NCBI GenBank assembly: GCA_027068695.1
Contig: JAMOMG010000348.1
Location: 1 to 22,115 of the forward strand
Length of the DNA: 22,115 nucleotides
Origin: Flavobacteriaceae bacterium
GTDB lineage: Bacteria; Bacteroidota; Bacteroidia; Flavobacteriales; Flavobacteriaceae
Direction: 5' to 3'
Shown piece by piece: positions 7,352 through 14,427 of this stretch; position 1 is the stretch's first letter, and every line of letters starts with the position of its first letter. The position numbers and the translations under genes are program-made. The notes under the pieces were generated by a model. It was not told the origin of the DNA, did no database searches, and was given only the letters and a program-made list of their open reading frames with translations.

Positions 7352-7411
7352 TAATTTCTACTTATAATCTCTCAAAATAATTTTCTATTTTAGTGACATA
7401 AATTCATTAAA

Positions 7412-8143
7412 ATGGGTAAAATTGTAATAATTACTGGTGGCAGTAAAGGTTTAGGTTTTGGATTGGCTAATGTGTATCATCAAAACGGGTATCGAGTAAT
7501 TTCAATCTCAAGAAGTAAAATTGAAAAGCTATATACCGTAGAACAATATCAATGCGACCTTAGTAAAACAGAGACCATTGAAGGTGTAATAACAGAAATA
7601 TTCTCACATTTAGACAACCTTAGCACAACACACCTCACGTTAATTAACAATGCCGGAGATTTAGGAACAATAAATACCATAGATAACCTATCTCCACCTG
7701 AAATTAATTATACAATTCAGGTAAATTTAGTAGCTCCTCTTATTTTAAATTCACTCTTTATCAAGCTTTCAAAAGACTGGGATTGCAAAAAGCAAATTTT
7801 CAATATTTCTTCTGGTGCAGCAATAAACCCTTATGAAAGTTGGAGCCTGTATTGCTCTTCTAAAGCCGGGTTGGATATGATGACCAAAGTAATTTCAAAA
7901 GAACAAAAAGAAATAAATAACGGCGTTAGCATTGTTTCAATATATCCAGGAATTGTAGATACTGATATGCAGACTAAAGCGAGAAATACACCTAAAGAAA
8001 ACTTCAAATCTGTTCAACGTTTTATAGATTTTTACAAACATGGTGATTTATTTACACCAAAAGAAGTGGCTGAAAAAATTTATCAACTAGATATTTCGGG
8101 AGAATTAAAAAACGGACGAATATTAGATGTTAGAAATACCTAA
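7412..8143 (+). CDS. Short-chain dehydrogenase/reductase, benzil/sepiapterin-reductase-like
   Basis: A classical SDR of 243 residues with an NAD(P) Rossmann fold. Visible are TGGSKGLG (8-15, cofactor loop), NNAG (79-82), the catalytic serine in ISSGAA (132-137), and YCSSK (147-151) with Y147 and K151. PGIVDTDMQ (178-186) is the usual post-active-site turn. The extended loop after Tyr/Lys and the overall length resemble the YueD/sepiapterin-reductase subgroup, which reduces dicarbonyls; the substrate here is not determinable. S33-R34 after the second strand suggest NADPH preference. The gene is preceded by 60 bases without a clear promoter and followed by a structured element and terminator, so it may be either a monocistron or the tail of the mazG transcript. 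Confidence 0.9.
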   Translation: MGKIVIITGGSKGLGFGLANVYHQNGYRVISISRSKIEKLYTVEQYQCDLSKTETIEGVITEIFSHLDNLSTTHLTLINNAGDLGTINTIDNLSPPEINYTIQVNLVAPLILNSLFIKLSKDWDCKKQIFNISSGAAINPYESWSLYCSSKAGLDMMTKVISKEQKEINNGVSIVSIYPGIVDTDMQTKARNTPKENFKSVQRFIDFYKHGDLFTPKEVAEKIYQLDISGELKNGRILDVRNT

Positions 8144-8155
8144 ATTATTTTTTAT

Positions 8156-8243
8156 GGCGTTCCCCTTTGGGGCAGGCTTTCACTACTCGCTCTTTAATGA
8201 AAAATATTAAAGTAGCTCAAACAAACCGTTCAATCCTTAACGC
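8156..8243 (+). ncRNA. Structured intergenic element, three-way-junction-like, possible flavobacterial repeat
   Basis: The outer ends pair as GCGTT (8157-8161) with AACGC (8239-8243). Inside are a perfect CCCC-TTT-GGGG hairpin (8162-8172) and a second hairpin of CTTTAAT (8192-8198) with ATTAAAG (8206-8212), extended by GCT (8189-8191) to AGC (8214-8216) around one bulged T. The rest (CAGGCTTTCACTACTC and the CAAACAAACCGTTCAATCC region) is unpaired. No ORF explains it, and its GC content is far above its surroundings. From memory it resembles a recurrent flavobacterial intergenic element; whether it acts as RNA or is a DNA repeat is unknown. Confidence 0.5.
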
Positions 8244-8280
8244 AAAAAACCTAACATCTTTTAAAATGTTAGGCTTTTAT
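8244..8280. terminator. Bidirectional rho-independent terminator between the SDR gene and lon
   Basis: CCTAACAT (8250-8257) pairs with ATGTTAGG (8266-8273) around an 8-base loop. The minus-strand side is followed by six U (A-run 8244-8249 on plus), the plus-strand side by CTTTTAT. It can end transcripts of the convergent SDR gene and lon. Confidence 0.85.
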
Positions 8281-8295
8281 AAAATATCAATTCAC

Positions 8296-10749
8296 TTACA
8301 GTTTTTTAGCATTTTTAACTTTTTGTTTCAATAAAGCAATATCTATCACTTCTTTCATTTCTGAAACATAATTAAATTTCAACCCTTTTAAATAAGTTTG
8401 TTTAATTTCTTTAATATCTTTCTCATTTTCTGCTGAAAGAATTATTTCTTTAATGTTGGCTCTTTTTGCAGCTAATATTTTTTCTTTAATCCCTCCTACA
8501 GGTAATACTTTCCCTCGTAATGTAATTTCCCCTGTCATTGCCAAATGAGTTTTCACCTTTCTTTGTGTAAATACTGACACTAAAGAAGTTAACATGGTAA
8601 TACCCGCACTTGGTCCATCTTTAGGTGTTGCACCTTCAGGGACATGGATATGCACTTTATATTCATCTAATATTTTACTATCAATTCCAAAATCATTCGC
8701 ATTTGCTCTAATATACTCCATTGCAATTGTAGCAGATTCTTTCATTACTTTCCCTAAATTTCCAGTAATAGTTAATCCTTTTCCTTTTGAGATAATAGAT
8801 TCAATAAATAAAATATCACCTCCTACTTGTGTCCAGGCCAAACCTGTTACAACACCTGCAACATTATTGCTTTCATACTTATCTCTTTCTAAATGAGATG
8901 GACCTAATACTTTTTCAATTGTTTCTATTGAAATTTTAGTATTGTATTCCTCCTCCATTGCAATGGATTTTGCTGCATAACGTACCATTTTAGCAATTTG
9001 TTTTTCCAAACCTCTTACTCCAGATTCACGTGTATAGGCTTCAACAATTTTTTCTAGTTGTTTTTTACCAATTTGCAAATGCTCTTTTGTCAATCCGTGT
9101 TCTTTTAACTGTTTTGGTAACAAGTGGCGTTTTGCTATCTCTACTTTCTCTTCAATAGTATATCCAGAAACATTTATTATTTCCATTCTATCACGCAAAG
9201 CCCAAGGAATAGTTGACAAACTATTTGCTGTTGCAATAAAAAGCACTTTTGAAAGGTCGTAATCTTTCTCTAAATAATTATCGTAAAAAGTGGTGTTTTG
9301 TTCAGGATCTAAAACTTCAAGCATTGCTGAAGAAGGGTCTCCATTATGACTTGATGACGCTAACTTATCAATCTCGTCTAATACAAAAACAGGATTTGAT
9401 GTTCCTGCTTTTTTAATATCTTTAATAATTCTACCTGGCATTGCGCCAATATAAGTTTTCCTATGCCCACGAATTTCTGCTTCATCACGCAAACCACCCA
9501 AAGACATTCTAACATATTTTCTCCCTATAGATTCAGCGATTGATTTACCTAAAGAGGTTTTACCAACACCTGGAGGTCCATACAAACAAATTATTGGAGA
9601 TTTCATATCTCCCTTTAACTTTAATACGGCTAAATGTTCAATAATACGTTCCTTTACTTTATCTAAACCAAAGTGATCTCTGTCTAATATTTTTTGAGCA
9701 CGTTTTAAATCAAATTTATCTTCAGAATATTCATTCCAAGGTAAATCTAACAGTAAATCTAGATAATTACGCTGAACTGAATATTCTGCAACCTGTGGGT
9801 TCATACGCTGTAAACGCCCTAACTCTTTTTCAAATGTTTCCTTAATATCATCATTCCACTTTTTAGTTTTGGCTCTTTCTCTCATTTCTTCCAACTCCTC
9901 ATCATAAGAAACACCTCCTAATTCTTCTTGAATTGTTTTTAACTGTTGGTGCAAGTAATATTCACGCTGCTGTTGATCCATATCAGAACGTGTTTTAGAT
10001 TGGATATCACTTCGCAATTCTAAACGCTGTAATTCTGCATCCATCTTCTTTAGGGTAAGTAATGCTCTTTCTTTTAAATTCTTTGTTTCTAACAATTCTT
10101 GTTTTTCTGCTACTTTTAAATTCATATTAGAAGAAACAAAATTGATTAAAAAAGGCTTACTTTCTATATTCTTAATTGCAAAAGTAGCTTCTGTTGGTAA
10201 ATTAGGGTTCTCTTTAATAATGCGAACTGCCATTTCTTTAATAGAATCTACAATGGCCTCAAATTCAGGCTCTTTTTCTTCAGTACGATCTTCAGTATAA
10301 GGTTTTGTAATAGCTTGAATATATGGTTCTTCTTGTACAAAGCTATCCACTTCAAATTGCTTTTTCCCTTGAATAATTACAGTCGTATTTCCATCAGGCA
10401 TTTTTAACATTCGTAAAATACGTGCAACAGTACCAATTTTATGAATATCATTAATTGTTGGATCTTCTATAGCCTCATTTTTTTGAGCAACAACTCCAAT
10501 AATTTTATTTCCTTTATTGGCTTCTTTAATTAATTGAATTGATTTATCTCTACCAGCTGTAATTGGAATTACAACTCCAGGAAATAACACTGTATTACGC
10601 AATGGTAATATAGGTAATACTTCAGGTACATCTTCTTTATTTATCTCTTCTTCATCTTCAGGTGTCATTAAAGGTATTAAATCTGCATCTTCATCTAAAA
10701 TATGCTGTAATGACATATTGTCTAATTTTAAAAATTTTGAATTACTCAT
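8296..10749 (-). CDS. lon: ATP-dependent Lon protease (LonA)
   Basis: A cytoplasmic AAA+ serine protease degrading damaged and regulatory proteins. The 817 residues hold, in order: an acidic N-terminal extension (1-43) typical of Bacteroidota Lon; the LON substrate-binding domain from [13 protein letters not shown] (46-58) to about 240; a coiled-coil region (240-310); the AAA+ module with Walker A GPPGVGKT (391-398) and Walker B VFVLDE (454-459), and the arginine finger region near 517-521; and the protease domain with catalytic S714 in KDGPSAG and K757 in VGGIKEK. The Ser-Lys spacing of 43 equals that of E. coli. It is a single-gene unit, with 236 AT-rich bases between it and the divergent sigma-factor gene; no convincing heat-shock element was seen there. 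Confidence 0.98.
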   Translation of the reverse strand: MSNSKFLKLDNMSLQHILDEDADLIPLMTPEDEEEINKEDVPEVLPILPLRNTVLFPGVVIPITAGRDKSIQLIKEANKGNKIIGVVAQKNEAIEDPTINDIHKIGTVARILRMLKMPDGNTTVIIQGKKQFEVDSFVQEEPYIQAITKPYTEDRTEEKEPEFEAIVDSIKEMAVRIIKENPNLPTEATFAIKNIESKPFLINFVSSNMNLKVAEKQELLETKNLKERALLTLKKMDAELQRLELRSDIQSKTRSDMDQQQREYYLHQQLKTIQEELGGVSYDEELEEMRERAKTKKWNDDIKETFEKELGRLQRMNPQVAEYSVQRNYLDLLLDLPWNEYSEDKFDLKRAQKILDRDHFGLDKVKERIIEHLAVLKLKGDMKSPIICLYGPPGVGKTSLGKSIAESIGRKYVRMSLGGLRDEAEIRGHRKTYIGAMPGRIIKDIKKAGTSNPVFVLDEIDKLASSSHNGDPSSAMLEVLDPEQNTTFYDNYLEKDYDLSKVLFIATANSLSTIPWALRDRMEIINVSGYTIEEKVEIAKRHLLPKQLKEHGLTKEHLQIGKKQLEKIVEAYTRESGVRGLEKQIAKMVRYAAKSIAMEEEYNTKISIETIEKVLGPSHLERDKYESNNVAGVVTGLAWTQVGGDILFIESIISKGKGLTITGNLGKVMKESATIAMEYIRANANDFGIDSKILDEYKVHIHVPEGATPKDGPSAGITMLTSLVSVFTQRKVKTHLAMTGEITLRGKVLPVGGIKEKILAAKRANIKEIILSAENEKDIKEIKQTYLKGLKFNYVSEMKEVIDIALLKQKVKNAKKL

Positions 10750-10939
10750 AGTCTTTATATGGTCATTTTGTCATTAATAATTTCAATCTTAAAGAAAATA
10801 CTAAATCAAAAATAATTTATTTTTCTGATTATCAATATTTTATATATATAATAAATATATTCTTGTAAGTTAAATTTCAATTGTTATGCCAAATAAGTTA
10901 ATATCAAACAATATTTTTTTGTGTAATTTTAAATAAAAC

Positions 10940-10966
10940 TGTAACAATAAGTTTATAGCAATGTCT
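10940..10966 (+). promoter_or_regulatory. ECF-type promoter upstream of the sigma-factor operon
   Basis: TGTAAC (10940-10945) and TGTCT (10962-10966) are separated by 16 bases (GTAAC and GTCT by 17). This matches the AAC / GTC core and spacing of extracytoplasmic-function sigma promoters and differs from the housekeeping TTTG / TAnnTTTG type. The predicted RNA start, about 10972, leaves a leader of roughly 14 bases before the TTG start at 10986. It implies that the operon activates itself. Confidence 0.6.
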
Positions 10967-10985
10967 TTTTAATATAAATTGATTT

Positions 10986-11522
10986 TTGGAAATACAAATT
11001 CAACATAATAATCAACTGATAAAACGTTGTAAAAAGGGCGATAAATCTGCCCAATATACAGTGTATAAGAAATATTATAAAGCTATGTATAATACAGCTT
11101 TTAGGATTGTAAATAACAGTTTTGATGCTGAAGATATTATGCAAGAGTCATTTCTATCAGCTTTCACAAAGCTAGATTCTTTCAATGAAACAGTAACTTT
11201 TGGAGCTTGGTTAAAAAGAATTGTAATTAATAACAGCTTAACAGCATTGAAAAAGATTAATAAATTTGATACTGTCCCTTTAGAAAAAGTAATTATAAAT
11301 GAGGCCAAAGAAGAAATATTAGATTATAGTTTACTTAAAGTAGATGATATTTTAGAAAAAATTTCACAACTTAAAAGTAATTATAAAGTGGCAATTACTC
11401 TAAATTTAATTGAAGGATATGACTACAAAGAAATTGCACAAATTATGGATATAAGCTATGAAAATAGCAGAGCAACAGTTTCTAGAGCAAAAAATAAATT
11501 AAGACAACTTTTATCTCAATAA
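10986..11522 (+). CDS. ECF-type RNA polymerase sigma factor
   Basis: A 178-residue sigma-70 family protein with only regions 2 and 4, the ECF layout. Region 2 spans about 9-88, with the core-binding helix DAEDIMQESFLSAF (47-60) and the promoter-melting segment FGAWLKRIVIN (72-82). Region 4 spans about 120-176, with the helix-turn-helix YKEIAQIMDISYENSRATVS (147-166). Translation starts at a TTG, since no ATG occurs before residue 34, which would cut region 2. One base separates it from the membrane anti-sigma candidate, and an ECF-type promoter lies upstream, so the usual autoregulated sigma/anti-sigma circuit is likely. The signal and the wider regulon cannot be read from the window. Confidence 0.92.
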   Translation: MEIQIQHNNQLIKRCKKGDKSAQYTVYKKYYKAMYNTAFRIVNNSFDAEDIMQESFLSAFTKLDSFNETVTFGAWLKRIVINNSLTALKKINKFDTVPLEKVIINEAKEEILDYSLLKVDDILEKISQLKSNYKVAITLNLIEGYDYKEIAQIMDISYENSRATVSRAKNKLRQLLSQ

Positions 11523-11523
11523 A

Positions 11524-12063
11524 ATGAAAGACCAACTAGATGAAATAGTTAAGCATTTTGAAAATAAATTTGACATTGAAGAACCAACTATTGGACATTT
11601 TAACAGGTTTAAATCTAAATTAAACAATGCTGAAATTCCAAATAAAAAATTTAGATTTAAGTCATCATCTATTGCTATTGCAGCATCAATAGTATTATTA
11701 ATTGGAGTTTGGATTGGAGCTGCATTTTCGAATACAAGAATGGAATTAGCAAGTATTTCACCTGAAATGGAAGAAACACAAAGTTATTTTTTGACTACAA
11801 TTAAAAATGAGCTTGAAACAATTGAAAATAAACGAAATAGTGATACCGAACAACTAATTAATGATAGTCTCAGTCAGCTAAAAAAACTAGAAAAACAATA
11901 CAATACACTTACTTTGGAACTCAAAGAAAGTACAGAAGATAAAAGAATTATTTATGCAATGATTTCAAATTTTCAACAACGTATTAATGTGTTGCAAAAT
12001 TTATTAATTCAAATTGATATAATTAAACAATTAAAAATAGAAAATAATGAAAAATATACTTAA
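11524..12063 (+). CDS. Putative membrane-bound anti-sigma factor
   Basis: A 179-residue single-pass membrane protein. The cytosolic N-terminus (1-47) holds EEPTIGHFNRFKSKL (19-33), a P-x-x-GHxxRFxxKL motif that I recall from proteins next to ECF sigma genes in Flavobacteriaceae. One hydrophobic span covers about 48-68. The periplasmic part has a helical segment MEETQSYFLTTIKNELETI (82-100) and a coiled-coil-prone stretch (105-170). There is no zinc-binding HxxxCxxC motif, so it is not a ZAS-type anti-sigma. It begins one base after the sigma gene, and its last 17 bases overlap the start of the next gene in another frame, indicating translational coupling. Its function as anti-sigma is inferred from position and topology. 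Confidence 0.72.
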   Translation: MKDQLDEIVKHFENKFDIEEPTIGHFNRFKSKLNNAEIPNKKFRFKSSSIAIAASIVLLIGVWIGAAFSNTRMELASISPEMEETQSYFLTTIKNELETIENKRNSDTEQLINDSLSQLKKLEKQYNTLTLELKESTEDKRIIYAMISNFQQRINVLQNLLIQIDIIKQLKIENNEKYT

Positions 12064-13120
12064 ATTATTAATTATTCTTTTTATAATTCCATTAACTATT
12101 TCTGCCACTGAAAAAAGAGGTAAGTACACTAAAAATAAAGTTATAAATAAAGAATTTAATGTAAATAAAAATGCTACTTTAAATGTAAAAAACAAGTATG
12201 GAAATATTGAAGTAGTTACTTGGAATGAAAATAAAATTGTTATTAATGTTTCAATAACTACTACTGGAAATGTAGAGGAGAAAGTTCAAAAAAGATTAGA
12301 ACAAATTAATATTGAGTTTAGTAGTAACATTTCTAATGTTTCTGCAAAAACTATAATTGAAAGAAATACATCTTCGTGGAGAATTTGGGGTAACAATAAT
12401 AATGTTAGTATGGAAATTAACTACTTAATAAAAATACCAATTACAAATAATGTGAATTTAACTAATGATTATGGAGCGATTAATTTAGATAAATTAGAAG
12501 GAACTTCAACCATTAATTGTGATTATGGAAGTATAAATATTGGAGAATTAAGAAACTCTGAAAACACTATAAATATTGATTATACAAACAATTCTTTTAT
12601 AGATTTTATAAAGGATGGTAAAATTAATGCAGATTATTCAACACTATCTGTAAATCGATCTGGAAGAACTATTTTAAATGCAGATTACTCCCATATTTCA
12701 TTTGGAATGTTAGTGAGTTTAGATTACAACTGCGATTATGGCAGTTTAAAAATTGAAGATATTGGAAATATAGAAGGTGGTAGTGATTACATGCATTTAA
12801 CAATTGGAAAATTAAATGGTTCTGGTAATTTCAACATAGAGTATGGATCTTTAAATATCAAAAAAATTAGTAGTGAATTTAAATCCCTAAAAGTCATTTC
12901 ATCGTATTCTCATTTAAAATTTGGAATTCGAAATACAAATTCTTTTAATTTTAATGCAACTCTAAGTTATACTGGTTTTAAATATGACAAAAACCTTTTT
13001 AACTTTACAAAACAAGTTAAAGAATCAGCTAAAAAAGAGTATGTAGGATTTTATAACACCGCTAATTCGGGCAAAACAATATTTATTAAATCAAATTATG
13101 GCAGCGTTGCCTTTTATTAA
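12047..13120 (+). CDS. Secreted DUF4097-like beta-helix protein of the sigma operon
   Basis: A 357-residue exported protein: a signal peptide (1-20, basic MKN start, hydrophobic core, cut near ISA-T) and no membrane anchor. Residues 30-130 form a beta-rich lead with KYGNIEVVTWN (50-60), as in DUF4097-type adhesin-like proteins. From about 139 on, a short motif D/N/S-Y-G/S/T recurs with its tyrosine at 142, 160, 179, 197, 214, 231, 248, 266, 287, 308 and 351, mostly 17-21 residues apart, each followed by alternating hydrophobics. This fits a right-handed beta-helix with one Tyr per rung. No catalytic motif is visible. It overlaps the anti-sigma gene by 17 bases and is probably the main output, or sensor-side partner, of the circuit. 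Confidence 0.8.
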   Translation: MKNILKLLIILFIIPLTISATEKRGKYTKNKVINKEFNVNKNATLNVKNKYGNIEVVTWNENKIVINVSITTTGNVEEKVQKRLEQINIEFSSNISNVSAKTIIERNTSSWRIWGNNNNVSMEINYLIKIPITNNVNLTNDYGAINLDKLEGTSTINCDYGSINIGELRNSENTINIDYTNNSFIDFIKDGKINADYSTLSVNRSGRTILNADYSHISFGMLVSLDYNCDYGSLKIEDIGNIEGGSDYMHLTIGKLNGSGNFNIEYGSLNIKKISSEFKSLKVISSYSHLKFGIRNTNSFNFNATLSYTGFKYDKNLFNFTKQVKESAKKEYVGFYNTANSGKTIFIKSNYGSVAFY

Positions 13121-13154
13121 TAACAGTTAGTGCTTAAACTTGTATAATTTTATT

Positions 13155-13194
13155 AAAAAAGGAGTTACAAATTAAAATTTGTAACTCCTTTTTT
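13155..13194. terminator. Strong bidirectional terminator between the sigma operon and the MORN gene
   Basis: AAAAAAGGAGTTACAAATT (13155-13173) is perfectly repeated in inverted form at 13176-13194, ending in six T on both strands. It is shared by the two convergent operons. Confidence 0.92.
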
Positions 13195-13284
13195 GTTTCT
13201 AATCTATTTGTTTAGTTATCTCAATTTCAAAAATAATTATCTAAACAATCATTTAAAATTTTAGATTTTTAAAAATATCTTAAA

Positions 13285-13980
13285 TTAATTATGTAATTGC
13301 CTTAATTTTATTGAATCTATTGGTTTGCCATTTTCAAAATATTCCCATTTACCTATTCTCTCATCGTTATCATATGCTCCTCTATAAATAAGTTTTCCTT
13401 GTAAATTATAATATTTAGCAGAACCTTGTAATTTCCCATCAACATAATTTAAATCATCTAACAAATTACCATTATCTGCAAAACGTTTGATATTCCCATG
13501 TAACTTTCCGTTTTTATAGTTTAAAATTTCTGTGATTTTGCCTGAAACGTAATATGTTTTGGCTTCTCCATTCAATAAGCCATTCATATAACTTTCTTCT
13601 GATAAAATTGATTTGCCATCAGTGTTATAATAGATCCATTTACCTATTCTTTTTTTACCTTCCATTTCTCCTTTACTCTCCAAAACGCCTTCTTCAGTAT
13701 AAAATTTAACTTTAGCTAAATTTGTGCCTCTAATAAAGGTTTTAATTACAATAGGAAATTTAGAACTTTTGGCACTGTAATACCTAAAAGTACCTACCTC
13801 TTTTCCGTTTTCAAACTGACCAACATAACGAATCCTTCCATTGTTGTACTTCTTTTTCCAAAGACCAATTCTTTCACCTTTAGAATTAAACTGATTTATT
13901 TTAGCCTGTGCTTGTATACTATGCATGCTCATTGTTAAAATTACAAGGCTATAAATTATTATGTTAGTTATTTTACTCAT
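13285..13980 (-). CDS. Exported MORN-repeat protein
   Basis: A 231-residue protein with a signal peptide (1-25, cleavage near AQA) followed by about seven MORN_2-type beta-hairpin repeats. Recognisable units are GERIGLWKKKYNNG (35-48), GKEVGTFRYYS (59-69), GKKRIGKWIYYNTDG (108-122), GLLNGEAKTYYVSG (134-147), GKLHGNIKRFADNG (158-171), GKLQGSAKYYNLQG (182-195) and DERIGKWEYFENG (206-218). Such repeats are common in exported Bacteroidota proteins; database labels such as YwqK-family antitoxin come from the repeat and do not show toxin neutralisation. The gene is last in a three-gene operon, 7 bases after the haem-binding-domain gene. A scaffold or binding role is the most that can be said. Confidence 0.85.
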   Translation of the reverse strand: MSKITNIIIYSLVILTMSMHSIQAQAKINQFNSKGERIGLWKKKYNNGRIRYVGQFENGKEVGTFRYYSAKSSKFPIVIKTFIRGTNLAKVKFYTEEGVLESKGEMEGKKRIGKWIYYNTDGKSILSEESYMNGLLNGEAKTYYVSGKITEILNYKNGKLHGNIKRFADNGNLLDDLNYVDGKLQGSAKYYNLQGKLIYRGAYDNDERIGKWEYFENGKPIDSIKLRQLHN

Positions 13981-13987
13981 TTATTAA

Positions 13988-14425
13988 TTAATACTTTTCA
14001 ATCGTATTTATCCAATCAAGAAATAATTTGTTTTGTGATTCATTCATCGCAGCATTTTTATGAATCAAAACATACGTAGTTAACGGCATTTCACGCTTTT
14101 TTATTACTTCTTTTAGGTCTTTTATAATATGATTTTTTTGATCTTTATTATATTTTGTCCATTCGGAAAAGTTTAAGTGTTCCTTCCCTTCATTCACATG
14201 TTGTGCCAAGTACCACGAAAATGGTGCAATTTTATTGTACCAAGGATAAACCGTTGAATTTGAATGGCAGTCTGCACAAGAAGTTTTAATTATTTGTAGA
14301 ACTTCATCTGGTATCTGAAGTTCTGTAGTAATATCATTTGTATAATCTTTTGAATTGTTTTTTTGAGGTGATATAAATTGAATTAAAATTAATACAACCA
14401 AAACTCCTAAAAGTATTTTTTTCAT
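13988..14425 (-). CDS. Haem-binding domain protein (Haem_bd), membrane-anchored, CxxCH
   Basis: A 145-residue protein with one N-terminal hydrophobic segment (4-19), either an uncleaved anchor or a signal peptide. The c-type haem attachment motif is CADCH (50-54), followed by the family marker STVYPWYNKIAPFSWYLAQH (57-76) and a conserved REMPL (111-115), whose methionine could be the distal ligand. This is the usual composition of the Haem_bd family in Bacteroidota. The protein should face the periplasm, where cytochrome c maturation attaches the haem. It lies 2 bases after the DUF1028 gene and 7 before the MORN gene. A redox or oxygen-related role is possible but there is no direct evidence. 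Confidence 0.9.
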   Translation of the reverse strand: MKKILLGVLVVLILIQFISPQKNNSKDYTNDITTELQIPDEVLQIIKTSCADCHSNSTVYPWYNKIAPFSWYLAQHVNEGKEHLNFSEWTKYNKDQKNHIIKDLKEVIKKREMPLTTYVLIHKNAAMNESQNKLFLDWINTIEKY

Positions 14426-14427
14426 TT

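Noticed and set aside
8594..8896. Open frame of 100 codons on the plus strand
   Set aside because: Antisense to the Lon protease domain with no motif of its own.
10750..10939. Heat-shock element or small RNA in the lon upstream gap
   Set aside because: Only AT-rich sequence with a weak TAAGATTG candidate on the minus strand; no inverted repeat or conserved structure was visible.
10953..11308. Two short minus-strand frames across the sigma gene
   Set aside because: They overlap the well-supported sigma factor and are rich in Ile/Leu from antisense AT-rich codons.
13208..13248. 8-bp inverted repeat TTGTTTAG / CTAAACAA with a 25-base loop
   Set aside because: Long loop and no T-run; an adjacent far stronger terminator already explains the convergent ends.
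13285..13980. MORN-repeat protein as the antitoxin of a toxin-antitoxin pair
   Set aside because: No toxin-like neighbour, and the product carries a signal peptide; the antitoxin label would rest only on the repeat.
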